Shown: positions 25,385-34,207 of the stretch, one piece after another
Numbering within the stretch: position 1 is the stretch's first letter
How the letters are laid out: each line of letters opens with the position of its first letter
NCBI GenBank assembly: GCA_001899205.1
Contig: MKVL01000039.1
Location: 1-64,000 of the forward strand
Direction: 5' to 3'
Length of the DNA: 64,000 bases
Origin: Mesorhizobium sp. 65-26
Lineage (GTDB): Bacteria > Pseudomonadota > Alphaproteobacteria > Rhizobiales > Rhizobiaceae
Notes under the pieces: generated by a model
Database searches by the model: none
The model's input: only the letters and a program-made list of their open reading frames with translations
Told to the model about the DNA's origin: nothing
Program-made: the position numbers and the translations under genes

Positions 25385-26716
25385 CTAGACGCTTTCCAGG
25401 TAGCGCCGGCGTTCGAGGTCGGTGACCACGGTGCGGGACACGCCGAGCTCGAAACGGGCGATGCGCAGCGCGTTCTCCACCAGTTCCGGCGACAGCACCT
25501 CGCGGATCGCCTGGCAGGGCTCGGTTGCCGCGACGGCTTCCGCGAGCGTCGACGGAACGCGCTCGACAGTCTCGCCATAGGCGTTGCCCGTCGATGCCGG
25601 CGGCGGCTCCAGCCCGAGCCGCATGCCGCGCAGCCCGGCGCCGATGCCAGTGGCGAGCGCCAGATAGGCGTTGACATCGGCGCCGCCCAGCCGGATCTCC
25701 AGCCGCGTCTGCTTCGGGGTCCGGTTGATCGCCCGAAAACCGGTCGTGCGGTTGTCGACGCCCCAGTTGCGTGTCGTGCCGGCGAAGCTCAGCGACTGCA
25801 ACCGCTTGTAGGAATTGATGTTGGGCGCATAGAACAGGGTGGAGGCGGCGAAGACATCAAGGTTGCCCGCCAGGAACTGGTGGAAGGCCGGGCTGAGGTT
25901 CAACGGCCCTTGCGGGTCATGGAAGGCCGATTGGCCGGTGTCGGCCTTGCTCAAGCTGATGTGGATGTGGCCGGAGCTGCCTGACATGTCCTCGCGCCAC
26001 TTGGCCATGAAGGTTGCCGTGGCGCCGGCCTGGGCCGCGATCTGCTTGGTGGCGAGCTTCAGCATCGTGGCCGAGTCCGCCATCCTGACCGCGTCGGAAT
26101 GGTGGAGGTTGACCTCGAACTGACCCTGCCCCCATTCGGGCAGGCACGCCTCGATCTCCTGCGGGAAGCAATCGCGCAGCTTGCCGATCACCGGTTCCCA
26201 GAAATGGCCTTCGAGGACCGAATAGCAATGGATGTCGCGCGAGCCGGGCTCGATGCCCGACCATTTGCCGAGCCTGATCTCCGAGAGCGGGACCGGCAGC
26301 AGGTAGAATTCGAGCTCGAGGCTGGCGCTCTCGCGATAGCCCATGGCGGCCGCCTCGGCGACCTTGCGCTTCAGCATGGAGCGCGGGCACAGCGGATGCG
26401 GCTTGCCGTCGGGTGTCTCCCAGTCCATCAGCACGATCGCCGTCCTCGGCTCCCACGGCGCCAGCCGGAAGGTCGAGAGGTCGAGCACGCCGTGCACGTC
26501 GGGGATGCCGGTGTCGAACAGGCCCGGAAGCACCTCGTCCATCGTCGTGGTGCCCAGTATGTAGGAGGCGAAGTTCGCCCCGCTTTCGGCGGCATGGTAG
26601 AAATACGGTACGGTCAGGCGCTTCCCGCGCAGGATGCCGGCCGGATCGGTGCCGCCAATGATGACCGTGCGGACATCGTTATCCTCGATGATCCGGCGGA
26701 CGTCTTCGATCTGCAT
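25385..26716 (-). CDS. Glutamine synthetase family ligase, probable gamma-glutamylamide synthetase (PuuA-like)
   Basis: 443-residue GS-fold enzyme that joins glutamate to an amine using ATP. The GS active-site segments are SLELEFYLL (Glu ligands), GQFEVNLHHSDAVRMAD, GSSGHIHISLS (His/Ser loop) and RLEIRLGGADVNAYLALA near the end. The adenylylation Tyr loop of GlnA is not apparent, and the spacing is that of gamma-glutamylpolyamine synthetases. ATG 26716, one base after the PotC stop, so it belongs to the polyamine-type transporter operon. That context suggests a first step that glutamylates an imported amine. Confidence 0.88.
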   Translation of the reverse strand: MQIEDVRRIIEDNDVRTVIIGGTDPAGILRGKRLTVPYFYHAAESGANFASYILGTTTMDEVLPGLFDTGIPDVHGVLDLSTFRLAPWEPRTAIVLMDWETPDGKPHPLCPRSMLKRKVAEAAAMGYRESASLELEFYLLPVPLSEIRLGKWSGIEPGSRDIHCYSVLEGHFWEPVIGKLRDCFPQEIEACLPEWGQGQFEVNLHHSDAVRMADSATMLKLATKQIAAQAGATATFMAKWREDMSGSSGHIHISLSKADTGQSAFHDPQGPLNLSPAFHQFLAGNLDVFAASTLFYAPNINSYKRLQSLSFAGTTRNWGVDNRTTGFRAINRTPKQTRLEIRLGGADVNAYLALATGIGAGLRGMRLGLEPPPASTGNAYGETVERVPSTLAEAVAATEPCQAIREVLSPELVENALRIARFELGVSRTVVTDLERRRYLESV

Positions 26717-26717
26717 T

Positions 26718-27515
26718 TCAATTCTCCCTGGGGGTCGCGGCCTGACCGCGCGAGGCATACATTCCGACGACGATCAGGATGACCGACATCAGCACGACCA
26801 GTGTGGCGACCGCGTTCACCTCGGGAGTGACCTCCCGGCGCAGCAGCGACCACAGTGTCATGGGCAAGGTGTTTTCGCGGCCCGTGAGCAGGAACGTCAC
26901 CGCGATTTCGTCGAAGGAGATGGAAAAGGCGATCAGCATCGCGCCCGCCAGCGCCGAGCGCACCGCCGGCAGGATGACGTGGCGGAACACCTCCCACTCG
27001 TTGGCGCCGAGGTTGACGGCCGCCTCCATCTGGCTCTTGCCGAGCTGCTGGAGGCGCGCGAAGACCTCGGTGATGGTGATGCACATCAGCGCCGTGCCTT
27101 GTCCGAGCATGATCGTGTAGAGCGACAGGCGCATGTGGATGACGAGATAGAAGCCGAGCAGCGCGATGCCGGTGATGATGCCCGGCAGCACGATCGGCAG
27201 CATCACGATGCGCCGGAACAGGCCCTTGCCAGGAAATTCGTAGCGATCGAGCGCGATGGCCGCGGGCAGGCCGAACAGGACGCTCAGCATCACCACGCCG
27301 CCGGCGACGTAGATACTGTTCCAGATCGACTTCAGCAGCCGCGTGTCGGCGAACACCTGCCGGTACCAGTCGAGCGTGAAGCCGTTGAACGGCAGGCCGG
27401 TGTACTGGCTGTCGTTGAACGAGAACAGCATCATCACCAGGATCGGCAGGTAGAGGAAGGCCAGCACGCACATGGCCATGGTGATGATCAGGGGTCGATT
27501 GCCGAAAGCACGCAT
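26718..27515 (-). CDS. Polyamine-type ABC transporter permease, PotC-like
   Basis: 265 residues with hydrophobic segments starting PLIITMAMCVLAFLYLPILVMMLFSFN and the EAA-type coupling loop ANLGANEWEVFRHVILPAVRSALAGAMLIAFSIS. The SFNDSQYTGLPFNGFTLDWY periplasmic stretch is characteristic of PotC/YdcV-type permeases. The gene stops one base before the GS-like gene and starts 9 bases after the PotB stop. Confidence 0.91.
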   Translation of the reverse strand: MRAFGNRPLIITMAMCVLAFLYLPILVMMLFSFNDSQYTGLPFNGFTLDWYRQVFADTRLLKSIWNSIYVAGGVVMLSVLFGLPAAIALDRYEFPGKGLFRRIVMLPIVLPGIITGIALLGFYLVIHMRLSLYTIMLGQGTALMCITITEVFARLQQLGKSQMEAAVNLGANEWEVFRHVILPAVRSALAGAMLIAFSISFDEIAVTFLLTGRENTLPMTLWSLLRREVTPEVNAVATLVVLMSVILIVVGMYASRGQAATPREN

Positions 27516-27524
27516 GGGGCCACC

Positions 27525-28445
27525 TCAGAACCGGATCTGCGTCTTTTCCTCGAGCCAGCCGGAGGCCGAGATGAGGAGAAGACCGAGCGTGATGATGACG
27601 AGGCCGATGGCCGCCGCCATGGGCCAGTCGAAGGCGACGCCGAGCAGGTTGATGACGATGTTGGAGATCATCACCGAGTCCGGCCCGCCCACCAGCACGG
27701 GCGCTACGAAGTCGCCGAAGGCCAGCGAGAAGGTGATGATGCCGCCGGCCACCACGCCGGGCACGCTGATCGGCGCGATGATGCGCCAGAAGATCATCCA
27801 GCCGCCGGCGCCGAGGTTGCGCGCCGCCTCGATCAGCGAGGTCGGGATGCGCTCGAGCTGCGCGTAGATCGACAGCACCGCGAAGGGCGTGAAGATGTAG
27901 GTGAGCGTCACCACCACGCTGAACTCGTTGTAGAGGAATATCCTGACCGGCTCGTCCGTCAGTCCCGCCTTCTGCAGCAGCGCGTTGAGGATGCCGCCGG
28001 AACCGAGGATGGTCTTCCAGGCATAGGCCTTGACCAGGTAACTCGCCCACCAGGGAACGATCACCAGCAGGTAGATCAGGAACTTCAGCCGCGACGAACG
28101 CACGTGAAAGGCGAGGAAGAAGGACAGCGGATAGGCGACGATGGCAGAGAGCACCGCGGTCATCAGGCCGATCCTCGCCGACTTGATGATGACGCTGAGA
28201 TAGGGGTCGACCGTGAAGACCTGGATGAAGTTGCGCAGCGACAAGCCCGGTATGAAGCGCATGTCCTCGACCCTGCCGAGGCTGGTGTAGAGCAGCATCG
28301 CGTAGGGTATGAGCATGAAGACGGTGAACCAGGCCACCGGCGGCACCACCCAGAACAGCATCCGGCGCCGGTCGAGGCGGCGCGCGCTGCGGATGGTCTT
28401 GGCATTCTCGCCGGCGGACAGGGCGATCGAGCTCACGGAAGCCAT
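27525..28445 (-). CDS. Polyamine-type ABC transporter permease, PotB-like
   Basis: 306 residues with an N-terminal cytoplasmic tail, hydrophobic segments from MLFWVVPPVAWFTVFMLIPY onward and the coupling loop EAARNLGAGGWMIFWRIIAPISVPGVVAGGIITFSLAFGDFVAP, the PotB/YdcU pattern. ATG at 28445, two bases after the stop of the ATPase gene. Pairs with the PotC-like permease as a heterodimer. Confidence 0.91.
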   Translation of the reverse strand: MASVSSIALSAGENAKTIRSARRLDRRRMLFWVVPPVAWFTVFMLIPYAMLLYTSLGRVEDMRFIPGLSLRNFIQVFTVDPYLSVIIKSARIGLMTAVLSAIVAYPLSFFLAFHVRSSRLKFLIYLLVIVPWWASYLVKAYAWKTILGSGGILNALLQKAGLTDEPVRIFLYNEFSVVVTLTYIFTPFAVLSIYAQLERIPTSLIEAARNLGAGGWMIFWRIIAPISVPGVVAGGIITFSLAFGDFVAPVLVGGPDSVMISNIVINLLGVAFDWPMAAAIGLVIITLGLLLISASGWLEEKTQIRF

Positions 28446-28447
28446 CC

Positions 28448-29536
<1,089 letters not shown>

Positions 29537-29539
29537 AGC

Positions 29540-29665
29540 GTCCGCCGTTTCTTCAATCGGGGCACGATCCCGAAAGCCGCGGCCTTCTCCGTGGGATCAT
29601 GGTTCAAAAACAAGGCCTTGGAGCGGGATATCGTCTCCGTCAGGCCATCCGCTCCAGGCACGATC
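29540..29665. repeat. Rhizobiales intergenic mosaic-type repeat
   Basis: The stretch containing CACGATCCCGAAAG, GGGATCATGGTTC, CAAGGCCTTGGAGCGGGAT and the inverted CCGCTCCA resembles, from memory, a mosaic element scattered through intergenic regions of Mesorhizobium and relatives. Internal inverted repeats (TGGAGCGG with CCGCTCCA) are visible. It sits between potD and potA. Copy number in the genome was not checked. Confidence 0.5.
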
Positions 29666-29672
29666 TTCCTTG

Positions 29673-29696
29673 CGCCGCGCCCGGCCGGGCGCGGCG
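29673..29696 (-). terminator. Perfect GC-rich hairpin after the PotD gene
   Basis: A 24-base perfect palindrome (CGCCGCGCCCGG and its complement) lies 24 bases after the potD stop. No T-run follows. Such a structure between a binding-protein gene and its membrane subunits usually protects the upstream mRNA or dampens readthrough. Confidence 0.55.
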
Positions 29697-29719
29697 TCGC
29701 TATCGCGCGGGTCGCAAGA

Positions 29720-30790
29720 TCAGTTCGAGGCGGCCTTCACCTGGTTCCAGATTTCCAGGTACTTGGCGCGACGCTCGACCGGCTGCCACCAGTCGACGTT
29801 CTGCAACGTGCTGGGATCGGACATGCCGAGCTCCGCGTAGTTGGCCTTGGCCGTGCCCTCGAGATGCTCGACCATCTTCGGGTTCGGGTAGCCGAAGCCG
29901 TTGACGGCATGGGCGAGCGCCTGCGTCTTGGCCGAAGCCACGTAGTTGAGCCAGGGATAGACGCAAGGATTGTCCTCGGCGCCCTTGACGATCATCCAAC
30001 TGTCACTCCAGCCGCCGCGACCCTCCTTCGGCTTCAGGTCGACCACCTTCTTGCCCGCCGCGCGCAGTTCGACCAGCGTCGATTCCCACGAATTGCCGCC
30101 GGCCACCTCGCCGCTGGCCATCAGGTTGCCCATCTCGCCAGTCGTGAACCAGTATTTGCGGATGTTGGGCTTCATCTCGATCAGCTTGGCCTTCACCTGC
30201 TCGAGTTGCTCGTCGCTCAGGCTGTAGGTGTTCTTGAAGCCGAGATAGCGGGCGGCCATGTAGACGGTCTCGATATCATCCCAGACCGCGAACTTGCCGG
30301 CGTATTTCTTGTCCCAGAGGAAGCCCAGCGTATCGGTCGACGCATCGACCACATCGGGGTTGGCGATGACGCGCACGATGCCCCAGCCGAACGGCACGCC
30401 ATAGATCGCGTCGTCCTTCTTCAGCCAGGCCGGCGACTGGAACTGGGGCAAGTATTCCGCCATGTTGGGAACCTTGCTGGTGTCGACCGGCGACACGGCG
30501 CCAGCCGTAATCAGCCGCATCGTCGTGTCGTTGGATGGCGAAATCAGGTCGGCGGTACCGCCGCCGCTCATCACCTTGGAAACGATCTCGTCATTGGAGC
30601 CGACATAGACGGCATCCACCTTGCATCCGGTTTCCTTCTCGAACGGCTCGACGAAGCTCTTGTCCGCATACCCCTCCCAGACAAGCATCGTCAGCTGGCC
30701 TTCGGCCCTGACCGCGGTTGCGCCCAACATGGCGGCGCCCATCACGGTCGCCGCGAGCGCATTTCTTATTCTACCTGGCGCCCACTCCAT
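29720..30790 (-). CDS. Polyamine-type ABC transporter substrate-binding protein, PotD-like
   Basis: 356-residue periplasmic receptor. Signal peptide: basic GRIRN, hydrophobic ALAATVMGAAMLGATAV, cleavage near RAEGQ. The mature part has LVWEGYADKSFVEPFEKETGCKVD and DLISPSNDTTMRLI, typical of spermidine/putrescine receptors. DTLGFLWDKKYAGKFAVWDD matches the PotD/PotF hinge region. The ATG at 30790 lies inside the last codons of the GntR gene, a 20-base overlap, so regulator and receptor are co-transcribed. Polyamine, amino-alcohol or related amine specificity cannot be separated by eye. Confidence 0.92.
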   Translation of the reverse strand: MEWAPGRIRNALAATVMGAAMLGATAVRAEGQLTMLVWEGYADKSFVEPFEKETGCKVDAVYVGSNDEIVSKVMSGGGTADLISPSNDTTMRLITAGAVSPVDTSKVPNMAEYLPQFQSPAWLKKDDAIYGVPFGWGIVRVIANPDVVDASTDTLGFLWDKKYAGKFAVWDDIETVYMAARYLGFKNTYSLSDEQLEQVKAKLIEMKPNIRKYWFTTGEMGNLMASGEVAGGNSWESTLVELRAAGKKVVDLKPKEGRGGWSDSWMIVKGAEDNPCVYPWLNYVASAKTQALAHAVNGFGYPNPKMVEHLEGTAKANYAELGMSDPSTLQNVDWWQPVERRAKYLEIWNQVKAASN

Positions 30791-31544
30791 TTCTCTCCTC
30801 CTTCTTTAGCAACTGGATCGGAATCTCCCCGATCCGACTGACCGTATTGACCAGGAACTTTTCCATGATGGCGTCGTAGGCCTCGGAAATGTGCCTGGCG
30901 ATTTCGGCATCGAGCGTGGCGGCATCGCGCCGGCGCACGGCCTCGATGATCGGGCCGTGCGAGCGGGCCGTGGCGGCCTGGGCCTTCACGTCATTGGTGT
31001 TGGTCATGAACCAGAGCCGGTAGGTCAGACCGGACAGATTGTAGAGCGACTGGGTCAGGAACGGATTGGCGCATTCCTGGTAGACCTGCGAATGGAACTC
31101 GAAGTCCAGATGCAGCAGCCCCTGGACGTCGCCCTCGCGCACAAGCGCAGGAACCGTGTCGAAGGCACGCGACAGGCGCGCGACCTGCTGGTTGGACGCA
31201 CGGTCCAGCCACAGCCGCCAGGCAAGGCGCTCGAGATGGAGGCGGAGCGTGTAGAGATCGTTGATCTCGGACAGGCCGACCGGCGCCACCTCGATGACCT
31301 GGTTGCGCTGGAACAGCACCAGCCTTTCCCCGGCCAGCCGCAACAGCGCCTCGCGCAGCGGCGTGCGGCCGAAGCCCAGCTTTTCGATGAGCAGCCGGTC
31401 GTTGATGCCGGACCCCGGCGGCAATTCGCAGCGCAGGATCATGGCGCGGACCGCGTGATAGGCCTGCGTGGCCTGCGTCTCGCGCTCCCCCTCCTCCTGC
31501 GGCAACCGAAAGGGTTCCCTTGGCTTGTTCTCAGCCTTGCTCAC
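30771..31544 (-). CDS. GntR family transcriptional regulator, FCD subfamily
   Basis: 257 residues: winged helix (LLIEKLGFGRTPLREALLRLAGERLVLFQRN) and an FCD domain with DLYTLRLHLERLAWRLWL and LDFEFHSQVYQECANPFL. The start codon is GTG at 31544 with GAGG about five bases upstream. First gene of the potD-potA-potB-potC-GS-BVMO unit and divergent from the esterase gene. Two near-identical dyads in the 313-base divergent region are probable binding sites. Confidence 0.88.
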   Translation of the reverse strand: MSKAENKPREPFRLPQEEGERETQATQAYHAVRAMILRCELPPGSGINDRLLIEKLGFGRTPLREALLRLAGERLVLFQRNQVIEVAPVGLSEINDLYTLRLHLERLAWRLWLDRASNQQVARLSRAFDTVPALVREGDVQGLLHLDFEFHSQVYQECANPFLTQSLYNLSGLTYRLWFMTNTNDVKAQAATARSHGPIIEAVRRRDAATLDAEIARHISEAYDAIMEKFLVNTVSRIGEIPIQLLKKEERNGVGAR

Positions 31545-31601
31545 GCCGTCCTCGACTTCTGTCTCACGGGGTCGTTCAGGCCAGTAAGGCGTGATTACGA
31601 T

Positions 31602-31614
31602 ATATTGTCAATAT
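31602..31614. promoter_or_regulatory. GntR operator copy 1
   Basis: ATATTG-T-CAATAT is a perfect 13-base dyad inside a longer AT-rich block, 58 bases upstream of the GntR start. It contains TTGTCAA, the kind of core seen in FCD-type GntR operators. On the minus strand it overlaps a TTGACA hexamer usable as a -35 element. Confidence 0.6.
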
Positions 31615-31699
31615 TTTTATGGTGGCCGTTCGGCGAAAAAATCTGCGGGCCATCAGACATAAGGAAACGGCTTAACTCCGGCATTTCGTCGTCAAAAAT

Positions 31700-31712
31700 A
31701 TATTGACAATAT
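31700..31712. promoter_or_regulatory. GntR operator copy 2
   Basis: ATATTG-A-CAATAT is the same dyad with the centre base complemented, 98 bases from copy 1 and in inverted orientation. The flanks extend the match (AAAAATAT before, ATATC after), so the two blocks form a 20-base inverted repeat around the intergenic region. Confidence 0.6.
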
Positions 31713-31730
31713 ATCTGTCTTTCACAGAAT
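31703..31730 (+). promoter_or_regulatory. Candidate promoter overlapping operator copy 2
   Basis: TTGACA (31703-31708), a 16-base spacer and CAGAAT (31725-31730, four matches to TATAAT) lie on the plus strand, upstream of the small frame at 31772 and the esterase gene. The -35 falls within the operator, so a bound repressor would block it. Confidence 0.45.
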
Positions 31731-31771
31731 AGGCTCGACAAGGCCCTTTCCGCCCGCCCCGAGGAGGCGAG

Positions 31772-31846
31772 ATGAAGACCCTTCTGGAAGCCATTCCGAA
31801 CCGTGCCGGCGATGCCAGCCCAGCACTTGTTCCCGGGCAGCGCTGA
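31772..31846 (+). CDS. Small open frame upstream of the esterase gene
   Basis: 24 codons (MKTLLEAIPNRAG... ending VPGQR) with a very good Shine-Dalgarno sequence, GAGGAGG, five bases before the ATG. It ends 11 bases before the esterase ATG, which itself has no clear ribosome site. It could be a leader that couples translation of the esterase. It could also be the remnant 5' end of a deleted gene, since the sequence resembles the N-terminus of an acyl-CoA ligase. No family assigned. Confidence 0.4.
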   Translation: MKTLLEAIPNRAGDASPALVPGQR

Positions 31847-31857
31847 GCCTCCGACGC

Positions 31858-32985
31858 ATGGTCGCCACCCAGGACGCAGGCAATCCACCACAGGCGCGGC
31901 CCACCGGATGGGAGCAGCCGAGTTGGCGCATCTTTCGCCGGCTCTTCCGCCTCGCCCTCAGCCTGCCGGAACCGGTGCTGTCCGGCCTCGCCGGCCGCTC
32001 GATGCTCAAGCCCGGCATACCCGCGCTCGACGTGCGGGCGCGTTTCCATGCCTGGTTCGTCACCCGTTTCGGTCGGTCGAACGGAGACGCGCCCGCCGAC
32101 AAGCGGCTCCCTTCCCTGCTGTCTCTGGCGCTGCTGGACGCGCGCCCGCCGGCAAGCGTGACGTGCCGGCCAACCACGGTCGCCAGCCCGGCCGGCCCCC
32201 TACCCGCGCGCCTCTACAGGCCGGCCTCGGCGCCGGCGCGGAACGCGCCGATCCTCATCTATTTCCATTTCGGCGGCTGCGTGCTCGGCGATCTCGACAC
32301 CTGCGACACGGCGTGCGCGCTGATCGCCGAAAAGGCTGGCTGCCTCGTCCTTTCGGTTGCCTATCGCCTGGCGCCCGAGCATCGCTTCCCCGCCGCCGTC
32401 GACGATGCGCTCGCCAGCTTCCGCTGGGTCCAGGCCAATGCCGGACATATCGGCGCCGATCCGTCGCTCATCGCCATCGGCGGCGATTCAGCCGGCGGCT
32501 ACCTGGCGGCGGCGGCCTCGCTGTGCCTGCGCGACCAGAAGGCCGCGCTGCCCTTCCTGCAGGTGCTGATCTATCCCGTGCTGGAGATGGACCGGCGCGA
32601 CATGCCGCCGACGCCCTTCGACCACAACTACCCGCTGACGCGCGAGGACATGATCTGGTTCTCGGACCTCTACATGAACGACATCGGCGATGCCGCCGAT
32701 CCGAGATGCTCGGTCGCCCGCGCCGAACGGCTTGCCGGCCTGCCACCCACGCTGCTCGTCCAGGCCGGGCACGATCTGCTGCATGCCGAGGGCGCGGCTT
32801 TCGCGCTGCGACTCGAGCAGGAGGCGGTGCCGCTGCTGCGGCTCGACTATCCGACCCTGCCGCATGCATTCACCGCCATGTCGGGGGGCTTGCCGAAGGC
32901 GCGCGCCGCCCTGATCGAGATCGCCCGCACGCTCGCGGCCTCTTTCGCCGCCGGCGAGCTCGTCGCCCCCATTCAGGAGAGCTGA
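31858..32985 (+). CDS. Alpha/beta hydrolase, hormone-sensitive-lipase family esterase
   Basis: 375 residues. The oxyanion motif HGGG is altered to HFGGC (IYFHFGGCVLGD), the nucleophile lies in GGDSAGGYLAAA, the acid in VQAGHDLLH and the catalytic His in LPHAFTAM. VAYRLAPEHRFPAAVDD between them is a hallmark of the HSL group. No signal peptide, so cytoplasmic. The ATG at 31858 lacks a clear Shine-Dalgarno sequence; coupling to the small frame just upstream may supply ribosomes. Ends four bases before the alcohol dehydrogenase ATG. Paired with a Baeyer-Villiger-type enzyme across the divergent promoter, it may split the ester formed there. Confidence 0.88.
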   Translation: MVATQDAGNPPQARPTGWEQPSWRIFRRLFRLALSLPEPVLSGLAGRSMLKPGIPALDVRARFHAWFVTRFGRSNGDAPADKRLPSLLSLALLDARPPASVTCRPTTVASPAGPLPARLYRPASAPARNAPILIYFHFGGCVLGDLDTCDTACALIAEKAGCLVLSVAYRLAPEHRFPAAVDDALASFRWVQANAGHIGADPSLIAIGGDSAGGYLAAAASLCLRDQKAALPFLQVLIYPVLEMDRRDMPPTPFDHNYPLTREDMIWFSDLYMNDIGDAADPRCSVARAERLAGLPPTLLVQAGHDLLHAEGAAFALRLEQEAVPLLRLDYPTLPHAFTAMSGGLPKARAALIEIARTLAASFAAGELVAPIQES

Positions 32986-32989
32986 GACC

Positions 32990-34177
32990 ATGACTATTTC
33001 CAAAGCAAACTGGAGCTATCCGACCAAGGTATGGTTCGGCCCCGGACGCATCGCCGACCTGCCCGCGGCCTGCCGCGAGACCGGCATGAAGCGCCCGTTG
33101 CTGGTAACCGACCCCGGCCTGTCGGCCCTGCCCATGATCGCCGCGACGGCCCGCCTCCTGCGCGACGCCGGTATCGCCGTCGAGGTCTTCGACAAGGTCC
33201 AGGGCAATCCGACGTCGGTCAACCTTGACGGCGCGCTCGCCGCCTACCGCGCCGGCGGCCACGATGGTGTCATCGCCTTCGGCGGCGGCAGCGCGCTCGA
33301 TGTCGGCAAGACCACCGCATTCATGGCCGGGCAGAGCCGCCCGGTCTGGGATTTCGAGGATATCGGCGACAACTGGCGACGGGCCTCCGGTGCGATTGCC
33401 CCGATCATCGCAGTCGCCACCACCTCCGGCACCGGGTCCGAAGTCGGCCGCGCGACCGTCATCACCAACGCCGAAACCCATGTGAAGAAGATCATCTTCC
33501 ATCCGGCGATGATGCCGGCCATCGCCATCGCCGACCCTGAACTGACGGTCGGCCTGCCGACCTCGCTGACGGCCGCTACCGGCATGGATGCTCTGTCCCA
33601 TGCGCTGGAGGCCTATTGCGCACCGGGCTATCACCCGATGGCTGACGCGATCGCCATCGAAGGCGTCCGCCTGGTGCGCGACTGGCTGGCGCGCGCTGTG
33701 CGCGACGGCACCGACATCGAGGCGCGCGGCCATATGATGAGCGCCGCCGCCATGGGCGCCACCGCCTTCCAGAAGGGTCTCGGCGCGGTGCACGCGGTGA
33801 GCCATCCGATTGGCGCGCTCTACAACACTCATCACGGGCGCACCAACGCAGCGGCCATGCCCTACGTGCTGGCGTTCAACGCGCCTGTCATCGGCGAGAA
33901 GATGCAGCGGCTTGCCAACCATCTCAGCCTCGGCGCGCGCGGCCAGGGCGAACAGGCCGCCGTCGCGGCCGTGCGCGACTGGATCATCGAGCTGCGCGGC
34001 GAGATCGGCATGCCCTCGACCATCGCCGAGCTCGGTGTCGAGCCCGGCCGCTTCGAGGAAATAGCGGCGCTGGCGGTGGTCGACCCGACGGCCGGCAGCA
34101 ATCCTGTTCCCCTGACCGAGAAGAACGTGCTGGCGCTGCTTGGCCACATGTATGAGGGCACGCTGCCGCACGCCTGA
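32990..34177 (+). CDS. Iron-containing alcohol dehydrogenase
   Basis: Group III (Fe-ADH) NAD(P)-dependent dehydrogenase of 395 residues. The nucleotide site is GVIAFGGGSALDVGKT and TTSGTGSEVGR. Metal ligands are suggested by the Asp in GMDALSHALEA, the His in the same motif, the His in GAVHAVSHPIGA and the following HHGRTNA. GGAG within the esterase stop region precedes the ATG at 32990, so the two genes are coupled. Likely oxidises the alcohol released by the upstream esterase. Confidence 0.93.
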   Translation: MTISKANWSYPTKVWFGPGRIADLPAACRETGMKRPLLVTDPGLSALPMIAATARLLRDAGIAVEVFDKVQGNPTSVNLDGALAAYRAGGHDGVIAFGGGSALDVGKTTAFMAGQSRPVWDFEDIGDNWRRASGAIAPIIAVATTSGTGSEVGRATVITNAETHVKKIIFHPAMMPAIAIADPELTVGLPTSLTAATGMDALSHALEAYCAPGYHPMADAIAIEGVRLVRDWLARAVRDGTDIEARGHMMSAAAMGATAFQKGLGAVHAVSHPIGALYNTHHGRTNAAAMPYVLAFNAPVIGEKMQRLANHLSLGARGQGEQAAVAAVRDWIIELRGEIGMPSTIAELGVEPGRFEEIAALAVVDPTAGSNPVPLTEKNVLALLGHMYEGTLPHA

Positions 34178-34207
34178 AAGGCTCGCGCCGCTCCGCGCGG
34201 ATCGGTT

